This document shows, piece after piece, positions 51,717 to 60,600 of a DNA stretch of 64,000 nt. The notes under the pieces were generated by a model. The model worked only from the letters and a program-made list of their open reading frames with translations. It ran no database searches and was not told the DNA's origin. Each line of letters starts with the position of its first letter. The stretch's first letter is position 1. The DNA is from Nocardioidaceae bacterium (GTDB taxonomy: Bacteria > Actinomycetota > Actinomycetes > Propionibacteriales > Nocardioidaceae), in contig JAGIBL010000001.1 of the NCBI GenBank assembly GCA_017744365.1, positions 1,355,389 to 1,419,388 on the forward strand, in the 5' to 3' direction. Made by a program: the position numbers and the translations under genes.

Positions 51717-51884
51717 CCCGCCGAATCCGGCCCTTTGGTCCGCCGAAACCGGCCTGATGGCGCGTCGACACGCGCGGCCGGGCGTGTCGACGCGCCAGAT
51801 ACCTGGATTCGCGGGGCCAGAAGGCCGGATTCGCGGGGCCAGAAGGCCGGATTCGCGGGGCCAGAAGGCCGGATTCGGTGGGGA
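51717..51884. repeat. 22-base tandem repeats around a 16-bp-arm palindrome, between cupin and yebC
   Basis: Three identical 22-base units occupy 51805-51826, 51827-51848 and 51849-51870, each starting GGATTCGCGGGG and ending CCAGAAGGCC, with a partial fourth to 51884. Two diverged units in inverted orientation occupy about 51718-51757. Between them lies a palindrome with perfect 16-bp arms (51758-51773 and 51782-51797) and an 8-base loop. The whole can fold as one long hairpin between convergent genes, so a bidirectional terminator is likely. Confidence 0.9.
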
Positions 51885-51896
51885 GGTGGCGCGCTC

Positions 51897-52661
51897 TCAG
51901 GCGTCGAGGGCGGCCATGACCTCGTCGGAGACGTCGAAGTTCGCGAAGACGTTCTGGACGTCGTCCAGGTCCTCGAGGGCCTCGACGAGGCGGAAGACCT
52001 TGCCGGCGGCGCCCTCGTCGAGCTCGACCTGCATCGACGGGACGAAGGAGGCCTCGGCGGAGTCGTAGTCCAGGCCGGCGTCCTGCAGGGCGGTGCGGAC
52101 CGCGACGAGGTCGGTGGCCTCGCTGATGACCTCGAAGGACTCGCCCAGGTCGTTGACCTCCTCGGCACCGGCCTCGAGGGTCGCCTCCAGGACGTCGTCC
52201 TCGGTCACGCCGCGGGCCTCCTGCTGCGCCGGGACGATCACCACGCCCTTGCGGTTGAACAGGTACGCCACCGAGCCCGGGTCGGCGAGGTTGCCGCCGT
52301 TGCGGGTCATCGCGGTGCGGACCTCCATCGCGGCCCGGTTCTTGTTGTCGGTCAGGCACTCGATGAGCATCGCCACGCCGCTGGGGCCGTAGCCCTCGTA
52401 CATGATCGTCGAGTACTCGGCGCCGCCCGCCTCGGCACCGGAACCGCGCTTGACTGCCCGGTCGATGTTGTCGTTGGGGACCGAGGACTTCTTGGCCTTC
52501 TGGATCGCGTCGTAGAGCGTCGGGTTGCCCGCGGGGTCGCCGCCGCCCATCCGGGCCGCGACCTCGATGTTCTTGATGAGCTTGGCGAACATCTTGCCGC
52601 GCTTGGCGTCGATGACCGCCTTCTTGTGCTTGGTGGTCGCCCACTTGGAGTGGCCGGACAT
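51897..52661 (-). CDS. yebC: YebC/PmpR-family protein
   Basis: A 254-residue protein with the family start [20 protein letters not shown] and the segments [22 protein letters not shown] and [13 protein letters not shown]. Members of this family act as transcription regulators, or aid translation of proline-rich stretches. Here it lies 27 bases after pdxT, in the usual pdxT-yebC-ruvC neighbourhood. Confidence 0.94.
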   Translation of the reverse strand: MSGHSKWATTKHKKAVIDAKRGKMFAKLIKNIEVAARMGGGDPAGNPTLYDAIQKAKKSSVPNDNIDRAVKRGSGAEAGGAEYSTIMYEGYGPSGVAMLIECLTDNKNRAAMEVRTAMTRNGGNLADPGSVAYLFNRKGVVIVPAQQEARGVTEDDVLEATLEAGAEEVNDLGESFEVISEATDLVAVRTALQDAGLDYDSAEASFVPSMQVELDEGAAGKVFRLVEALEDLDDVQNVFANFDVSDEVMAALDA

Positions 52662-52688
52662 GCACGTTCCCCTTACTACAACGACTGA

Positions 52689-53291
52689 CTACGACGACTG
52701 CGTGACCAGGTCCACGAACATCCGGTGGATGCGGACGTCGTCCCCGACCTCGGGGTGGAAGGACGTCGCCATCAGCGGACCCTGGCGGACCGCGACGATC
52801 CTACCGGTGGCCGGCCCGCTGCCCACGCGCGCGAGCACCTCCACCTGCGCACCCACCTGCTCGACCCACGGGGCACGGATGAAGACCGCGTGCACCGGGT
52901 CCTCGAAGCCGTCGAAGTCCAGCTCTCCCTCGAAGGAGTCGACCTGGCGGCCGAAGGCGTTGCGGCGCACGGTGATGTCCAGCCCGCCGAGCGTCTCCTG
53001 GTCGGCGGTGCCGTCGGCGATCCGGTCGGCCAGCATGATCATCCCGGCACAGGTACCGAAGGCGGGCATCCCGCCCTGGATCCGCTTCTGCAGCGGCTCG
53101 AAGAGCTCGAAGGTGCGGGCGAGCTTGTCCATCGTGGTGCTCTCCCCACCCGGGATCACCAGCCCGTCGCAGCGTTCCAGCTCCGCGGGACGCCGTACGG
53201 CGAGCGCGTCGACGCCGAGGGCGGCCAGGGCGTGCAAGTGCTCGCGGACGTCGCCCTGCAGGGCGAAGACACCGATCGTCGGGGAGGTCAC
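52689..53291 (-). CDS. pdxT: Pyridoxal 5'-phosphate synthase glutaminase subunit PdxT
   Basis: A 200-residue class I glutaminase that feeds ammonia to PdxS for vitamin B6 synthesis. Visible are [37 protein letters not shown], the nucleophile loop [11 protein letters not shown], and the His/Glu pair in [14 protein letters not shown]. The start is a GTG overlapping the stop of a SipW-type peptidase gene (GTGA). Its partner pdxS lies about 10.5 kb away at the right edge. Confidence 0.95.
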   Translation of the reverse strand: MTSPTIGVFALQGDVREHLHALAALGVDALAVRRPAELERCDGLVIPGGESTTMDKLARTFELFEPLQKRIQGGMPAFGTCAGMIMLADRIADGTADQETLGGLDITVRRNAFGRQVDSFEGELDFDGFEDPVHAVFIRAPWVEQVGAQVEVLARVGSGPATGRIVAVRQGPLMATSFHPEVGDDVRIHRMFVDLVTQSS

Positions 53292-54070
53292 CGAACGATT
53301 CTAGAAGTCCGGACCAGCCGCCCGATCACCGGCAGGAAGCACACCGCGACCAGCCCGGCCCACCAGCCGAACGGGATGTCCGGGCGCACCGCGACGGCGT
53401 AGCGGCCGTCGCGCTCGCGGGCCAGCACCGAGCCGACCTCGCCGTCACGCAGCCGGACCGGGTCCGCCCCGGTCGCGCTCAGCCGCAGCGGCACCAGCCC
53501 CGTGGACACGTACGTCGCCCGCGCCGCGCCGTGCTCGGACACGAACGAGAGCTGGTCGGCGCGGGTCAGCGGCCGGTACGCCACCAGGGCGAGCGCGAGC
53601 ACCGCGGCGGAGCCGACCACGGCCGCCGGCATCCGCCAGTCCGGGTCGCGTAGTCGTCGTACGAGGAGCCAGACGAGCAGCCACCCGCCCAGCAGCACCG
53701 GCGCGGCGAGGACCACCCAGCCCGCGCCGGGCCAGACCAGCACCACCTTCCCGATGACGTCGCCGCGCCCGACCCGCCACGGGTCCGGCGCGCTGATCCG
53801 TCCCTGGGTGGTGAGGGTGCCGTCGGCATGGACCGTCTTGACCAGGTGGGTGTAGCGGGCTCCGTGGGCGCGGAAGGTGACCAGGTCGCCGGGGCGCAGG
53901 CTGTCGAAGGCGACCGGCTTGACCCACAGCAGCGTGCCGACCGGCGCCTGGGTGCCCATGGACGCGGTCTCCACCCGGACCCAGCGGCCGCCGGACAGGC
54001 GCCACCCGGCGAGCACGACGCAGAGCAGCACCAGCAGCGTCACCCCGGCCCACGCGACCTTCGTTCTCAT
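53288..54070 (-). CDS. SipW-type (ER/archaeal-type) signal peptidase I, first copy
   Basis: A 260-residue membrane protein. The N-terminal segment ([19 protein letters not shown]) is followed by [17 protein letters not shown] with the catalytic Ser37 and RYTHLVKTV with His75, replacing the Lys of ordinary signal peptidase I. Two membrane segments follow (about residues 118-135 and 146-160), then a beta-type exterior and a last membrane segment ([16 protein letters not shown]). The conserved QGD segment reads QGR here. Its stop overlaps the pdxT start. It would process the two exported proteins upstream. Confidence 0.82.
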   Translation of the reverse strand: MRTKVAWAGVTLLVLLCVVLAGWRLSGGRWVRVETASMGTQAPVGTLLWVKPVAFDSLRPGDLVTFRAHGARYTHLVKTVHADGTLTTQGRISAPDPWRVGRGDVIGKVVLVWPGAGWVVLAAPVLLGGWLLVWLLVRRLRDPDWRMPAAVVGSAAVLALALVAYRPLTRADQLSFVSEHGAARATYVSTGLVPLRLSATGADPVRLRDGEVGSVLARERDGRYAVAVRPDIPFGWWAGLVAVCFLPVIGRLVRTSRIVR

Positions 54071-55452
54071 GCGATCGCCACTGTCGAGGCATCGGCCCAG
54101 GAGAACGTGCGCGTCCACGGGCCGCCGGCCGGCGCCGCCTGGATGCGGTGCTCGAGCGGCAGGTAAAGCCGCAGCCCGGCGATGTAGGCGTTCCAGGTGG
54201 CGTCGCGGGTCAGCGTGATCGTCGAGGTCTGGGTGGCGCCGGGCCCGGGCGCGGTCACGGTGTGGAAGGTCCCGTTCGCGAACGCCGACAGCTTGGTCCC
54301 GGCAGCGGCGACCGTGCCCGAGGGCGTCGTCGTCGACCAGGCGATGTCGACCATCGTGCACGGCGAGGTGGCGCCGATCACCGGCAGCGTCCCCGCATAT
54401 GTCGTGGTGCCGGTGTCGTCGGCCATCCAGAGGTGGTCGATGCTCGCCAGCGCCAGCACCGCGGTGGAGTAGGCGCTCGCGCTGGCCGCGGTGAACAGGC
54501 TGCTCCGGGTCGCCGAGCTCATCGAGGTGTCCTCGACGAACGCCCCGGCCAGCGATCCCGCCAGGTACGCCGAGCCCGGTCCGCTGACGCCGGTGAAGTC
54601 GGCCCAGCCCAGGTGCCAGTAGGCGTTGCCGCCGGTGAGCGCGGCCAGGCCGAGCCCGGTGACGCCGGCGGCGTTGTCGACGTACAGGGTGGGGGTGGAG
54701 ACCAGCGTCGCGGCCACGCTGAGCACGGCCAGGTGCCAGCTGCCGTCGTTGTAGGAGGCGACCGAGACGCCGCTGCTGGAGGTGCCGAGGGTGCCGGTGA
54801 CCCGGAACCGGATCTTGCCGGCGGCGTCCATCCACAGCATCGGGCTGCTCGCCGCGGAGGTGCCGTCGACCGCGCTGGCCGCGAGCGCGATCAGGCCGCC
54901 GCCGCTGGCGTACCCGCTGGCCACCTTGAACCAGACCCCGACCGTGTAGCTGCTGCCGAGCAGCGTGGCGGTGTTCGTGGCGACCACGTCGGCGGCGTAG
55001 GCACCCGCGCTCAGCGTGACCGCGCCGCTGCTCCCCCACGGATCGGACTGCCGGAACGCGGTGCCGTAGCGGGGCAGCATCGGGTCGGCCGCGGTCTTGG
55101 TGTCGACCAGCTTCACCGGCCCGCACGCCGTGGCGCGCAGGTCGGAGACCAGTCCGGCCGCGGACAGGGTGCCCTCGTTCCTGATCGCGTCGGCCGCCGA
55201 GACCCCGCCGGCGGTCACCGTCGCCGTGGGCAGCGGCGAGGCGGCGCAGGCCGCCGTGCCCGAGCCGCGTGCGGTGATGGCGCACGACCCGTTCGGGTAG
55301 GTGTGCGTGAACGCGAGGCTGGCGTTGGCCGCGTCGTTGCCGGAGTTCCCGACCGCGCCCGCGTTCCAGCCGCTGAGCGAGCCCTCGGTCCCGGCCCAGA
55401 GCAGGGCCAGGCCGAGGGCCGCCACCAGGGCCGCCGCCCGGTGCGGAGACAT
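54067..55452 (-). CDS. Exported LamG-domain protein with SipW-type leader
   Basis: A 461-residue exported protein. A hydrophobic leader (ALVAALGLALLWAGTEG) is followed by SLSGWNAGAVGNSGNDAA, the start typical of SipW substrates. Residues from about 130 to 330 form a concanavalin/LamG-like beta domain (GSSYTVGVWFKVASGY, SWHLAVLSVAATLV, TLYVDNAAGVTG). The C-terminal part is a further beta region. Such domains bind sugars or other proteins. It overlaps the peptidase gene (ATGA) and follows a TasA-like gene by 3 bases. Confidence 0.8.
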   Translation of the reverse strand: MSPHRAAALVAALGLALLWAGTEGSLSGWNAGAVGNSGNDAANASLAFTHTYPNGSCAITARGSGTAACAASPLPTATVTAGGVSAADAIRNEGTLSAAGLVSDLRATACGPVKLVDTKTAADPMLPRYGTAFRQSDPWGSSGAVTLSAGAYAADVVATNTATLLGSSYTVGVWFKVASGYASGGGLIALAASAVDGTSAASSPMLWMDAAGKIRFRVTGTLGTSSSGVSVASYNDGSWHLAVLSVAATLVSTPTLYVDNAAGVTGLGLAALTGGNAYWHLGWADFTGVSGPGSAYLAGSLAGAFVEDTSMSSATRSSLFTAASASAYSTAVLALASIDHLWMADDTGTTTYAGTLPVIGATSPCTMVDIAWSTTTPSGTVAAAGTKLSAFANGTFHTVTAPGPGATQTSTITLTRDATWNAYIAGLRLYLPLEHRIQAAPAGGPWTRTFSWADASTVAIA

Positions 55453-55455
55453 CAG

Positions 55456-56142
55456 CTACACGCTGAGCGTCCAGGTGAGTGGCTGACTGGCGGTGATGCC
55501 CTGAGCGAGCACCGACGCCGTTCCCGAGAGCGCCACCGTGAACCGGCAGGTGAACGACGACCCGGCCGCGAGCGTCGCGGTGTGGGTCAGCGTGCCGAGG
55601 CTGCCCGGCGCGCCGGCGGCGTAGACCAGGTCGGTCCAGGCCGAGCCGGCCGCATAGCTGCTGCCGTTCGAGCAGGACACCGCCACGGTCAGGTCGCCGC
55701 TGGTGCAGACGTTGGCGGCGGCGGGCGTCCCGCTGCCCGCGGTCGGCGTCTGCGAGCAGGACCCGGCCGCCAGCGAGAACGTCCCGGCCGCGGCCGCACC
55801 GACGTTGCTGAAGACCACGTCGACCTGCTGGCTTCCCCCCGGAGCCAGCGGCGAGGCGGTGCCGCCGTACTTGTTGATCGTGCTGCAGGTGAACGAGTTC
55901 GCGGCGCCGCTGCTGGACAGGCAGGTGTTCGCCCCGCTGACCTCGCGCAGGATCACCGCGTTCGCGGTGGCCACCGTGTTGGTGTCGTTGCCGATCACGG
56001 CGCTGGTCCAGGACGCGAGCGTCCCGTTCACGCCGAGCGTCAGCACCAGCGCCGCCACCGTGCTCCCCAGCACGGCGATCAGCACTGCTCGTCCCCGTCG
56101 TTCCTGGCCTTCTTTGCGCGCGCAGCGCTTCCCCTGGGCCAT
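55456..56142 (-). CDS. TasA-like exported protein, first copy
   Basis: A 228-residue protein: a basic head (MAQGKRCARKEGQERRGR), a membrane segment (AVLIAVLGSTVAALVLTLG), then the SipW-substrate motif GTLASWTSAVIGN and a beta-rich, Ser/Thr/Ala-rich exterior with several Cys. The pattern fits camelysin/TasA-type matrix proteins. The start MAQGKR was chosen for its GGGGAGA site; a start 14 codons upstream lacks one. First gene of the set ending with the SipW-type peptidase and pdxT. Confidence 0.75.
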   Translation of the reverse strand: MAQGKRCARKEGQERRGRAVLIAVLGSTVAALVLTLGVNGTLASWTSAVIGNDTNTVATANAVILREVSGANTCLSSSGAANSFTCSTINKYGGTASPLAPGGSQQVDVVFSNVGAAAAGTFSLAAGSCSQTPTAGSGTPAAANVCTSGDLTVAVSCSNGSSYAAGSAWTDLVYAAGAPGSLGTLTHTATLAAGSSFTCRFTVALSGTASVLAQGITASQPLTWTLSV

Positions 56143-56230
56143 GACGTCTCCCCTTACGTCACGGGCGGTCGACAGACAGACCACCTCACGACGCTCTATC
56201 GGCGACGCGGCTGCGGACCTGAGGGGAAGG

Positions 56231-56950
56231 TCACTCGGACTTGCGCGGCCCGGCGATCAGCTCGTCGAGCGAGGCCTGGGGATCCAGGGTCACGCCGCGG
56301 TCGCGGGCGTGCCCGTCGATCTGGAACCAGACCGAGCGCGCCAGGTGCACCGCGAGCACGTCGACCGACGGCGCGCGCTTCTCCCGGGAGAGCCAGAACC
56401 GCACCGTGCCGACCGCCTGGCCGACGATGCCGAAGACGAGCGGCTCGAGCAGGTCGCGGTCCTCGTCGCTGAGGTCCACGTCGAGCAGGACCGCGCCGGT
56501 GGTGACCAGGCTGGTGATGAGGTCGCCGATCTGCTGGGTGGTCTGCAGGACGTTGTTGAGCCGCTCGGAGTCCTGCGACTCCGCGGTACCGATCCGGTGC
56601 AGCGCCGGGTGCTCGTCGGCCCAGGCGACGTAGGCGCGCACGATCCGCTCGATGATCGTCTCGATGCTGCCGGAGAGCTCGAAGGCGGGCACCAGCTCGG
56701 CCATGAGCAGCTCGAGGATGCGGCGCTGCACGGCCCGGTCCAGGTCGGCCCGGTCGGCGAAGTGCCGGTAGACCACCGCGCGGCCCAGGCCTGCCTCCTG
56801 CGCGATCTGCCGGACGTGGATCTCCTCGCCGTCCGGGGTGCGCTCGATCACGGCGATGGCGGCGTCGAGGATCTGCGCCCGCCGCTCCTCGCGGTGCGCG
56901 GCCCACCGTTCGTCGCGCCCGTCGGGCACGCTGGTGGGCTTGGTGGTCAT
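56231..56950 (-). CDS. TetR-family transcriptional regulator
   Basis: A 239-residue repressor-type protein. The N-terminal helix-turn-helix is RRAQILDAAIAVIERTPDGE, then HVRQIAQEAGLGRAVVYRHFADRADL. The C-terminal helical domain would bind an unknown ligand. Its start overlaps the stop of the FprB-like gene by four bases (ATGA), so it is co-translated with that gene and may control the palindromic sites ahead of the diiron oxygenase gene. Confidence 0.92.
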   Translation of the reverse strand: MTTKPTSVPDGRDERWAAHREERRAQILDAAIAVIERTPDGEEIHVRQIAQEAGLGRAVVYRHFADRADLDRAVQRRILELLMAELVPAFELSGSIETIIERIVRAYVAWADEHPALHRIGTAESQDSERLNNVLQTTQQIGDLITSLVTTGAVLLDVDLSDEDRDLLEPLVFGIVGQAVGTVRFWLSREKRAPSVDVLAVHLARSVWFQIDGHARDRGVTLDPQASLDELIAGPRKSE

Positions 56951-58527
56951 GGGCGCAAGCGTAGAGCGCGTTTGCCGCGAGGCCGGGCAGCGTGCGCGAT
57001 CGTGGTCTGCTCGGCCACGTCGAGCTTGACCCGGGGACGTCCCTGGAGAGCGCCGCGGCGGCGCTCCTCGGCGTCAATCGCGCGCCAGCCGTCCAGGTCG
57101 ATCTCGCCGGGGATCGCACGCGGCTGCTCCGCCGGGCTCACGAGAGCGCCCGCGGCCAGGTCCTCCAGGAAGGAGGAGACGGACTCCTCCGCGCAGGACT
57201 TGTTGGTGCCGATGAAGCCGCTCGGGCCGCGCTTGACCCAGCCCGCCACGTACACGCCCGGGCGAACGCGGCCCGCCTGGTGCGGCACCACGCCGGCGAC
57301 CTCGTCGAAGGGCAGCCCGGCCACCGGCCGGCCGCGGTAGCCGATCGACCGGATCACCAGCGAGGCCTCGATCGTCGTGAGCTCGCCGGTGAGGGTGTGC
57401 TCGACCTCGACCCCGGTCACCGCGTCAGCGCCGAGGATGCGCGCCGGCGCGGTCCGGAACCGCAGCACGATCCGGCGGACGCCCTCGCGGCGGGGCCGGA
57501 CCGCGAGCTCGGCCAGCAGCCTGCCCTTCGGTGTGGTCAGGTCGAACGGCTCCGCGCTCTCCACCACGACGTCGACGTCGCGCAGCCCGGCGAGGCCGAC
57601 CAGCTCGGGCAGCGTGAAGGCGGCCTCGGCCGGTCCGCGGCGGCCGAGCACGACGACCTCGCGGACCCGGCTGCCGCGCAGGGTGGCCAGCGGCAGGTCG
57701 GCGAGGTCGGTCGCGGCAAGAGCGACCGGGTCGGCGGTGAGCACGCGCGCGACGTCGAGGGCGACGTTGCCGTTGCCGACGACCACCACCCGCTCGCCGC
57801 CGAGGTCGACGGGCACGTCGGCGTGGTCCGGGTGGCCGTTGTACCAGCCGACGACTTCGGTCGCCGAGACGCTGCCGAGCAGGTCCTCACCAGGGATGTC
57901 CAGCGTCCGGTCCGCGGCGGCACCGACGGTGTGGAAGACCGCGTGGTAGCGGCGTTCCAGCTCCTCGTGGGTGACGTCGCGACCGACCTCGACGCCCAGC
58001 CGGTAGCGGAAGCCGGGCTGGCCCTCGATGGCCGCGAACAGCTGGGTGACCTGCTTGGTGTGCTGGTGGTCCGGCGCGACGCCGGCGCGCACCAGCCCGT
58101 ACGGCGTGGGCAGCCGGTCGTAGACGTCGACGGTCACGCCGGGGTGCTTGAGCAGCTCGTCGGCGGCGTACAGGCCGGCCGGGCCGGCACCGACCACGGC
58201 GACGCGGACGTCCTGTCCCACGAGCCCGCGCCGCTGGGGCACCAGCGCCAGCGGCGTCCGGTCCGCGTGCGGGTGCTCCGCGTAGAAGAGCCGGTTCAGC
58301 TCGACGAACGGCAGCTCGGCCTCGGTCAGCGTCGTGTGCGGCTTGAGCGCGTCAACCGGGCACGCCGTCGCGCACGCGCCGCAGTCCACGCACGCGCGCG
58401 GGTCGACGTACAGCATCTCGGCCTCGGCGAAGCCGGGCTCGCCGGGCGCGGGGTGGATGCAGTTGACCGGGCAGGCGAGCACGCAGGAGGCGTCGCTGCA
58501 GCAGGACTGGGTGACGACGTACGGCAT
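56947..58527 (-). CDS. FprB-like ferredoxin-NADP reductase with N-terminal 7Fe/8Fe ferredoxin domain
   Basis: A 526-residue fusion. Residues 1-60 form a bacterial ferredoxin with Cys at 9/10, 15, 19, 23 and 46, 49, 52, 56 (ACVDCGACATACPVD). The rest is an adrenodoxin-reductase-like flavoprotein with the FAD loop VVGAGPAGLYAADEL and the NADP loop VVGNGNVALDVARVL. Mycobacterial FprB has the same build. It can deliver NADPH electrons to the neighbouring AurF-like diiron enzyme. It lies 15 bases after that gene. Confidence 0.92.
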   Translation of the reverse strand: MPYVVTQSCCSDASCVLACPVNCIHPAPGEPGFAEAEMLYVDPRACVDCGACATACPVDALKPHTTLTEAELPFVELNRLFYAEHPHADRTPLALVPQRRGLVGQDVRVAVVGAGPAGLYAADELLKHPGVTVDVYDRLPTPYGLVRAGVAPDHQHTKQVTQLFAAIEGQPGFRYRLGVEVGRDVTHEELERRYHAVFHTVGAAADRTLDIPGEDLLGSVSATEVVGWYNGHPDHADVPVDLGGERVVVVGNGNVALDVARVLTADPVALAATDLADLPLATLRGSRVREVVVLGRRGPAEAAFTLPELVGLAGLRDVDVVVESAEPFDLTTPKGRLLAELAVRPRREGVRRIVLRFRTAPARILGADAVTGVEVEHTLTGELTTIEASLVIRSIGYRGRPVAGLPFDEVAGVVPHQAGRVRPGVYVAGWVKRGPSGFIGTNKSCAEESVSSFLEDLAAGALVSPAEQPRAIPGEIDLDGWRAIDAEERRRGALQGRPRVKLDVAEQTTIAHAARPRGKRALRLRP

Positions 58528-58542
58528 GGCGCGGACTCCCCG

Positions 58543-59508
58543 TCAGGCGGCCGGCTGGCTGCGGTAGCGCGACGGGCGACCGTCGATGCGCAGCGCCTTC
58601 CAGACCCGCCGCGAGACCGGGTTCATCAGGCCCAGCTCCTCGGCCAGCATCCGTACGTCGGAGAACAGCTCGCGCAGCATCTCCTCGCCCTCGGGGCTCT
58701 CCCAGAACACCTCGTCGAGGACCTTCTTCGGCACGCCGACGTCGCGGGTCATCTCCTTGCCGGGGACCATGATGACGTCGCCGAGCACCCGCATGATGAC
58801 CGGGAACGCGACCGAGAGCATGCCGCGGCGGACCCGGCCCGCGAACGGCACCCGCTGGCGCAGGTACTCGTGCGCGAAGGAGATGTGCCGGGCCTCCTCG
58901 GCCACGTGGATCTGCATGATCCGCTGGAGCATCGGGTGCATGCCCCGCCCTTCGGCACCATCTCCTGCACGCAGGATCGACTTCTGTGCGTGGTCGATCG
59001 GCTCCTCGCCGGCCAGCACGCCGATGAAGAAGATGTTCGGGAGCACCCGCGCCGCCAGGGGAAGGAACGGCGCGAGCGCCCGGAAGTAGCGCGGGCCGCC
59101 GGGCACGTCCGCCCCGGTGCGGTTCACGAACTCCTGGAACATCTGGGTGTGGTGGGTCTCCTCGGTGGCCTCGTGGGTGCAGTAGCGAAACTCCGCGGAG
59201 CCGTTCGGCAGGGTCATCACGTACTCCATGAGCCCGCGGATGAGCACGTTCTCGAACTGCAGGCCGACCTTGGCCACGTTGGCCTGGCGCCAGATGCCGA
59301 TCTCGATCTGCCGCTCCAGCGGGAGCGCCCGGTACCAGGGGTGCCGGCCCAGCGCGTCGGCCTCGGGCAGCACCCAGCGCGGGTCGTCGCGGCGGACCTC
59401 GAAGTCCGGGTCGTGCCAGTCGATGTCGGTGAACGCGTCGAAGTGCTGGTGCACCGACCCCTCGGAAAGGGTCAGCAGCTTCTCGTCGTAGCTCTGGATC
59501 GCGGTCAT
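58543..59508 (-). CDS. AurF-like diiron oxygenase
   Basis: A 321-residue helical protein resembling p-aminobenzoate N-oxygenase (AurF) and related diiron enzymes. Metal-ligand candidates are Glu86 (LQFENVLIRG), the THEATEETHHTQMF cluster (residues 111-123), GEEPIDHAQK and AEEARHISFAHEYL. The substrate is unknown: amine oxidation or fatty-chain chemistry are both possible. The start MTAIQSYDEK was chosen over an upstream ATG that would begin inside the palindromic operator region. It is first of a three-gene set with the FprB-like reductase and TetR. Confidence 0.82.
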   Translation of the reverse strand: MTAIQSYDEKLLTLSEGSVHQHFDAFTDIDWHDPDFEVRRDDPRWVLPEADALGRHPWYRALPLERQIEIGIWRQANVAKVGLQFENVLIRGLMEYVMTLPNGSAEFRYCTHEATEETHHTQMFQEFVNRTGADVPGGPRYFRALAPFLPLAARVLPNIFFIGVLAGEEPIDHAQKSILRAGDGAEGRGMHPMLQRIMQIHVAEEARHISFAHEYLRQRVPFAGRVRRGMLSVAFPVIMRVLGDVIMVPGKEMTRDVGVPKKVLDEVFWESPEGEEMLRELFSDVRMLAEELGLMNPVSRRVWKALRIDGRPSRYRSQPAA

Positions 59509-59522
59509 GCCCGCGAGGTTAG

Positions 59523-59570
59523 TGAGACACCGTGTCACAAGTAAAGAGATACACGTGACTTCGCGTCACA
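59523..59570 (-). promoter_or_regulatory. Two palindromic operator candidates ahead of the AurF-like gene
   Basis: The imperfect palindrome TGAGACACCGTGTCACA (59523-59539, perfect core GACAC-C-GTGTC) and the perfect GTGACTTCGCGTCAC (59555-59569) lie 15-60 bases upstream of the start codon, flanking an AT-rich stretch that probably carries the promoter. Both contain GTCAC. They are good candidates for the TetR protein encoded two genes downstream. Confidence 0.55.
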
Positions 59571-59616
59571 GATAGTCGCCCGCGCGCGAGGGGTGTGGCT
59601 CAGGTCACTGGCGGGC

Positions 59617-60600
59617 TCACTGGACGGCGCAGGTCCGGTTGTTGCCGTTGCCGGAGTAGGTCACCAGGTTCGACGGGTTCGAGGCGGTGCCGCCGACGAT
59701 CGCGACGAGGTAGAAGCTGCCGCTCTCGTTGTTCAGCCCCTGCGTCAGCATCACCGTGCGCAGGTTCCCCGCGATGCTCTGCGCCGGGTGCGCGTTGCCG
59801 GTGTAGCGGACCTCGAAGGTGGTCGGGTTGGCGCCGTAGCTCCAGCTGATCGTGTTCACGCTGTTGCCGGAGCCGACCACGCACTGGGTGATGACCGGAG
59901 CCGCCGGCGGGCTCGCCTTCATGGTGAAGGTGCCGCTGTCCACCGCGGCCGTGTCGGTGAAGTACGCCATCGTGCCGCGGGTCCCCGCGAGCAGGGTCGC
60001 CAGGGCCAGGACGGCACCGGCGGTGATGACGAGTCGCCGGCCCCGGGGCGAGACGAGACGTTCCGTCTCGGGCGCGGGCTCCGGTTCCAGGACGGGTTCG
60101 GCCGGGCCGTTCCGGGGGTCCCGCTCGCCGCGCCCGAAGGCGGTGAGCAGGACCAGGCCGACCAGCACGCCGCCGGCGAAGGTGCCGAGCCGGCCGGACA
60201 GCGCGCTCACCACGTAGCCGGCCTTGGGCACCGAGAACAGCACCCGGTCCGCGGAACCGGCGCCCGGACCGACCTCGTAGGCCTCCCCGTCCACGACCCG
60301 GTTCGCATCGCCCTTGAGCACCAGGGTGGCCCGGTCGCCGTTCGGCGTGATCGAGCGGATGCGGTGGGTGACCCGCACGCCCTTGTCGTTGCGCACCGTG
60401 ACGACGTCGCCGACGTGCAGGCCGGCGGCATCGACCGGATGGGTGAAGGCGAGGGCGCCGGTGCCGATCGCCGGGGACATCGAGCCGGAGCGGAAGATCA
60501 CCGGCTTGACCCCGAAGGCCAGGCTCAGCCCGCCCAGCACCAGGCAGAGCACGCCTCCGAGCGCACCCGCCCAGAGCAGGCTTTCCTTCAATCGGGTCAC
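59617..60600 (-). CDS. SipW-type signal peptidase fused to a TasA-like substrate domain
   Basis: A 327-residue single frame. Residues 1-155 are a SipW-type peptidase: membrane segment (ALGGVLCLVLGGLSLAFG), RSGSMSPAIGTG with Ser40, RVTHRIRS with His79, KGDAN at 96-100, and a second membrane segment (FAGGVLVGLVLLTAF). After a Glu/Pro linker comes a new hydrophobic leader (LVITAGAVLALATLLAG) and the substrate motif GTMAYFTDTAAVDSGTF, then a small beta-type exterior with two Cys. This joins enzyme and a substrate-type domain. GTG start overlapping the upstream stop (GTGA). Confidence 0.85.
   Translation of the reverse strand: MTRLKESLLWAGALGGVLCLVLGGLSLAFGVKPVIFRSGSMSPAIGTGALAFTHPVDAAGLHVGDVVTVRNDKGVRVTHRIRSITPNGDRATLVLKGDANRVVDGEAYEVGPGAGSADRVLFSVPKAGYVVSALSGRLGTFAGGVLVGLVLLTAFGRGERDPRNGPAEPVLEPEPAPETERLVSPRGRRLVITAGAVLALATLLAGTRGTMAYFTDTAAVDSGTFTMKASPPAAPVITQCVVGSGNSVNTISWSYGANPTTFEVRYTGNAHPAQSIAGNLRTVMLTQGLNNESGSFYLVAIVGGTASNPSNLVTYSGNGNNRTCAVQ

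Noticed and set aside
51805..51884. CRISPR array
   Set aside because: The 22-base units are directly adjacent without spacers, and no cas gene is in the window.
58543..59538. Earlier start for the AurF-like gene
   Set aside because: The ATG at 59538 would place the palindromic operator candidate inside the coding region; the ATG at 59508 begins at the region typical of the family.
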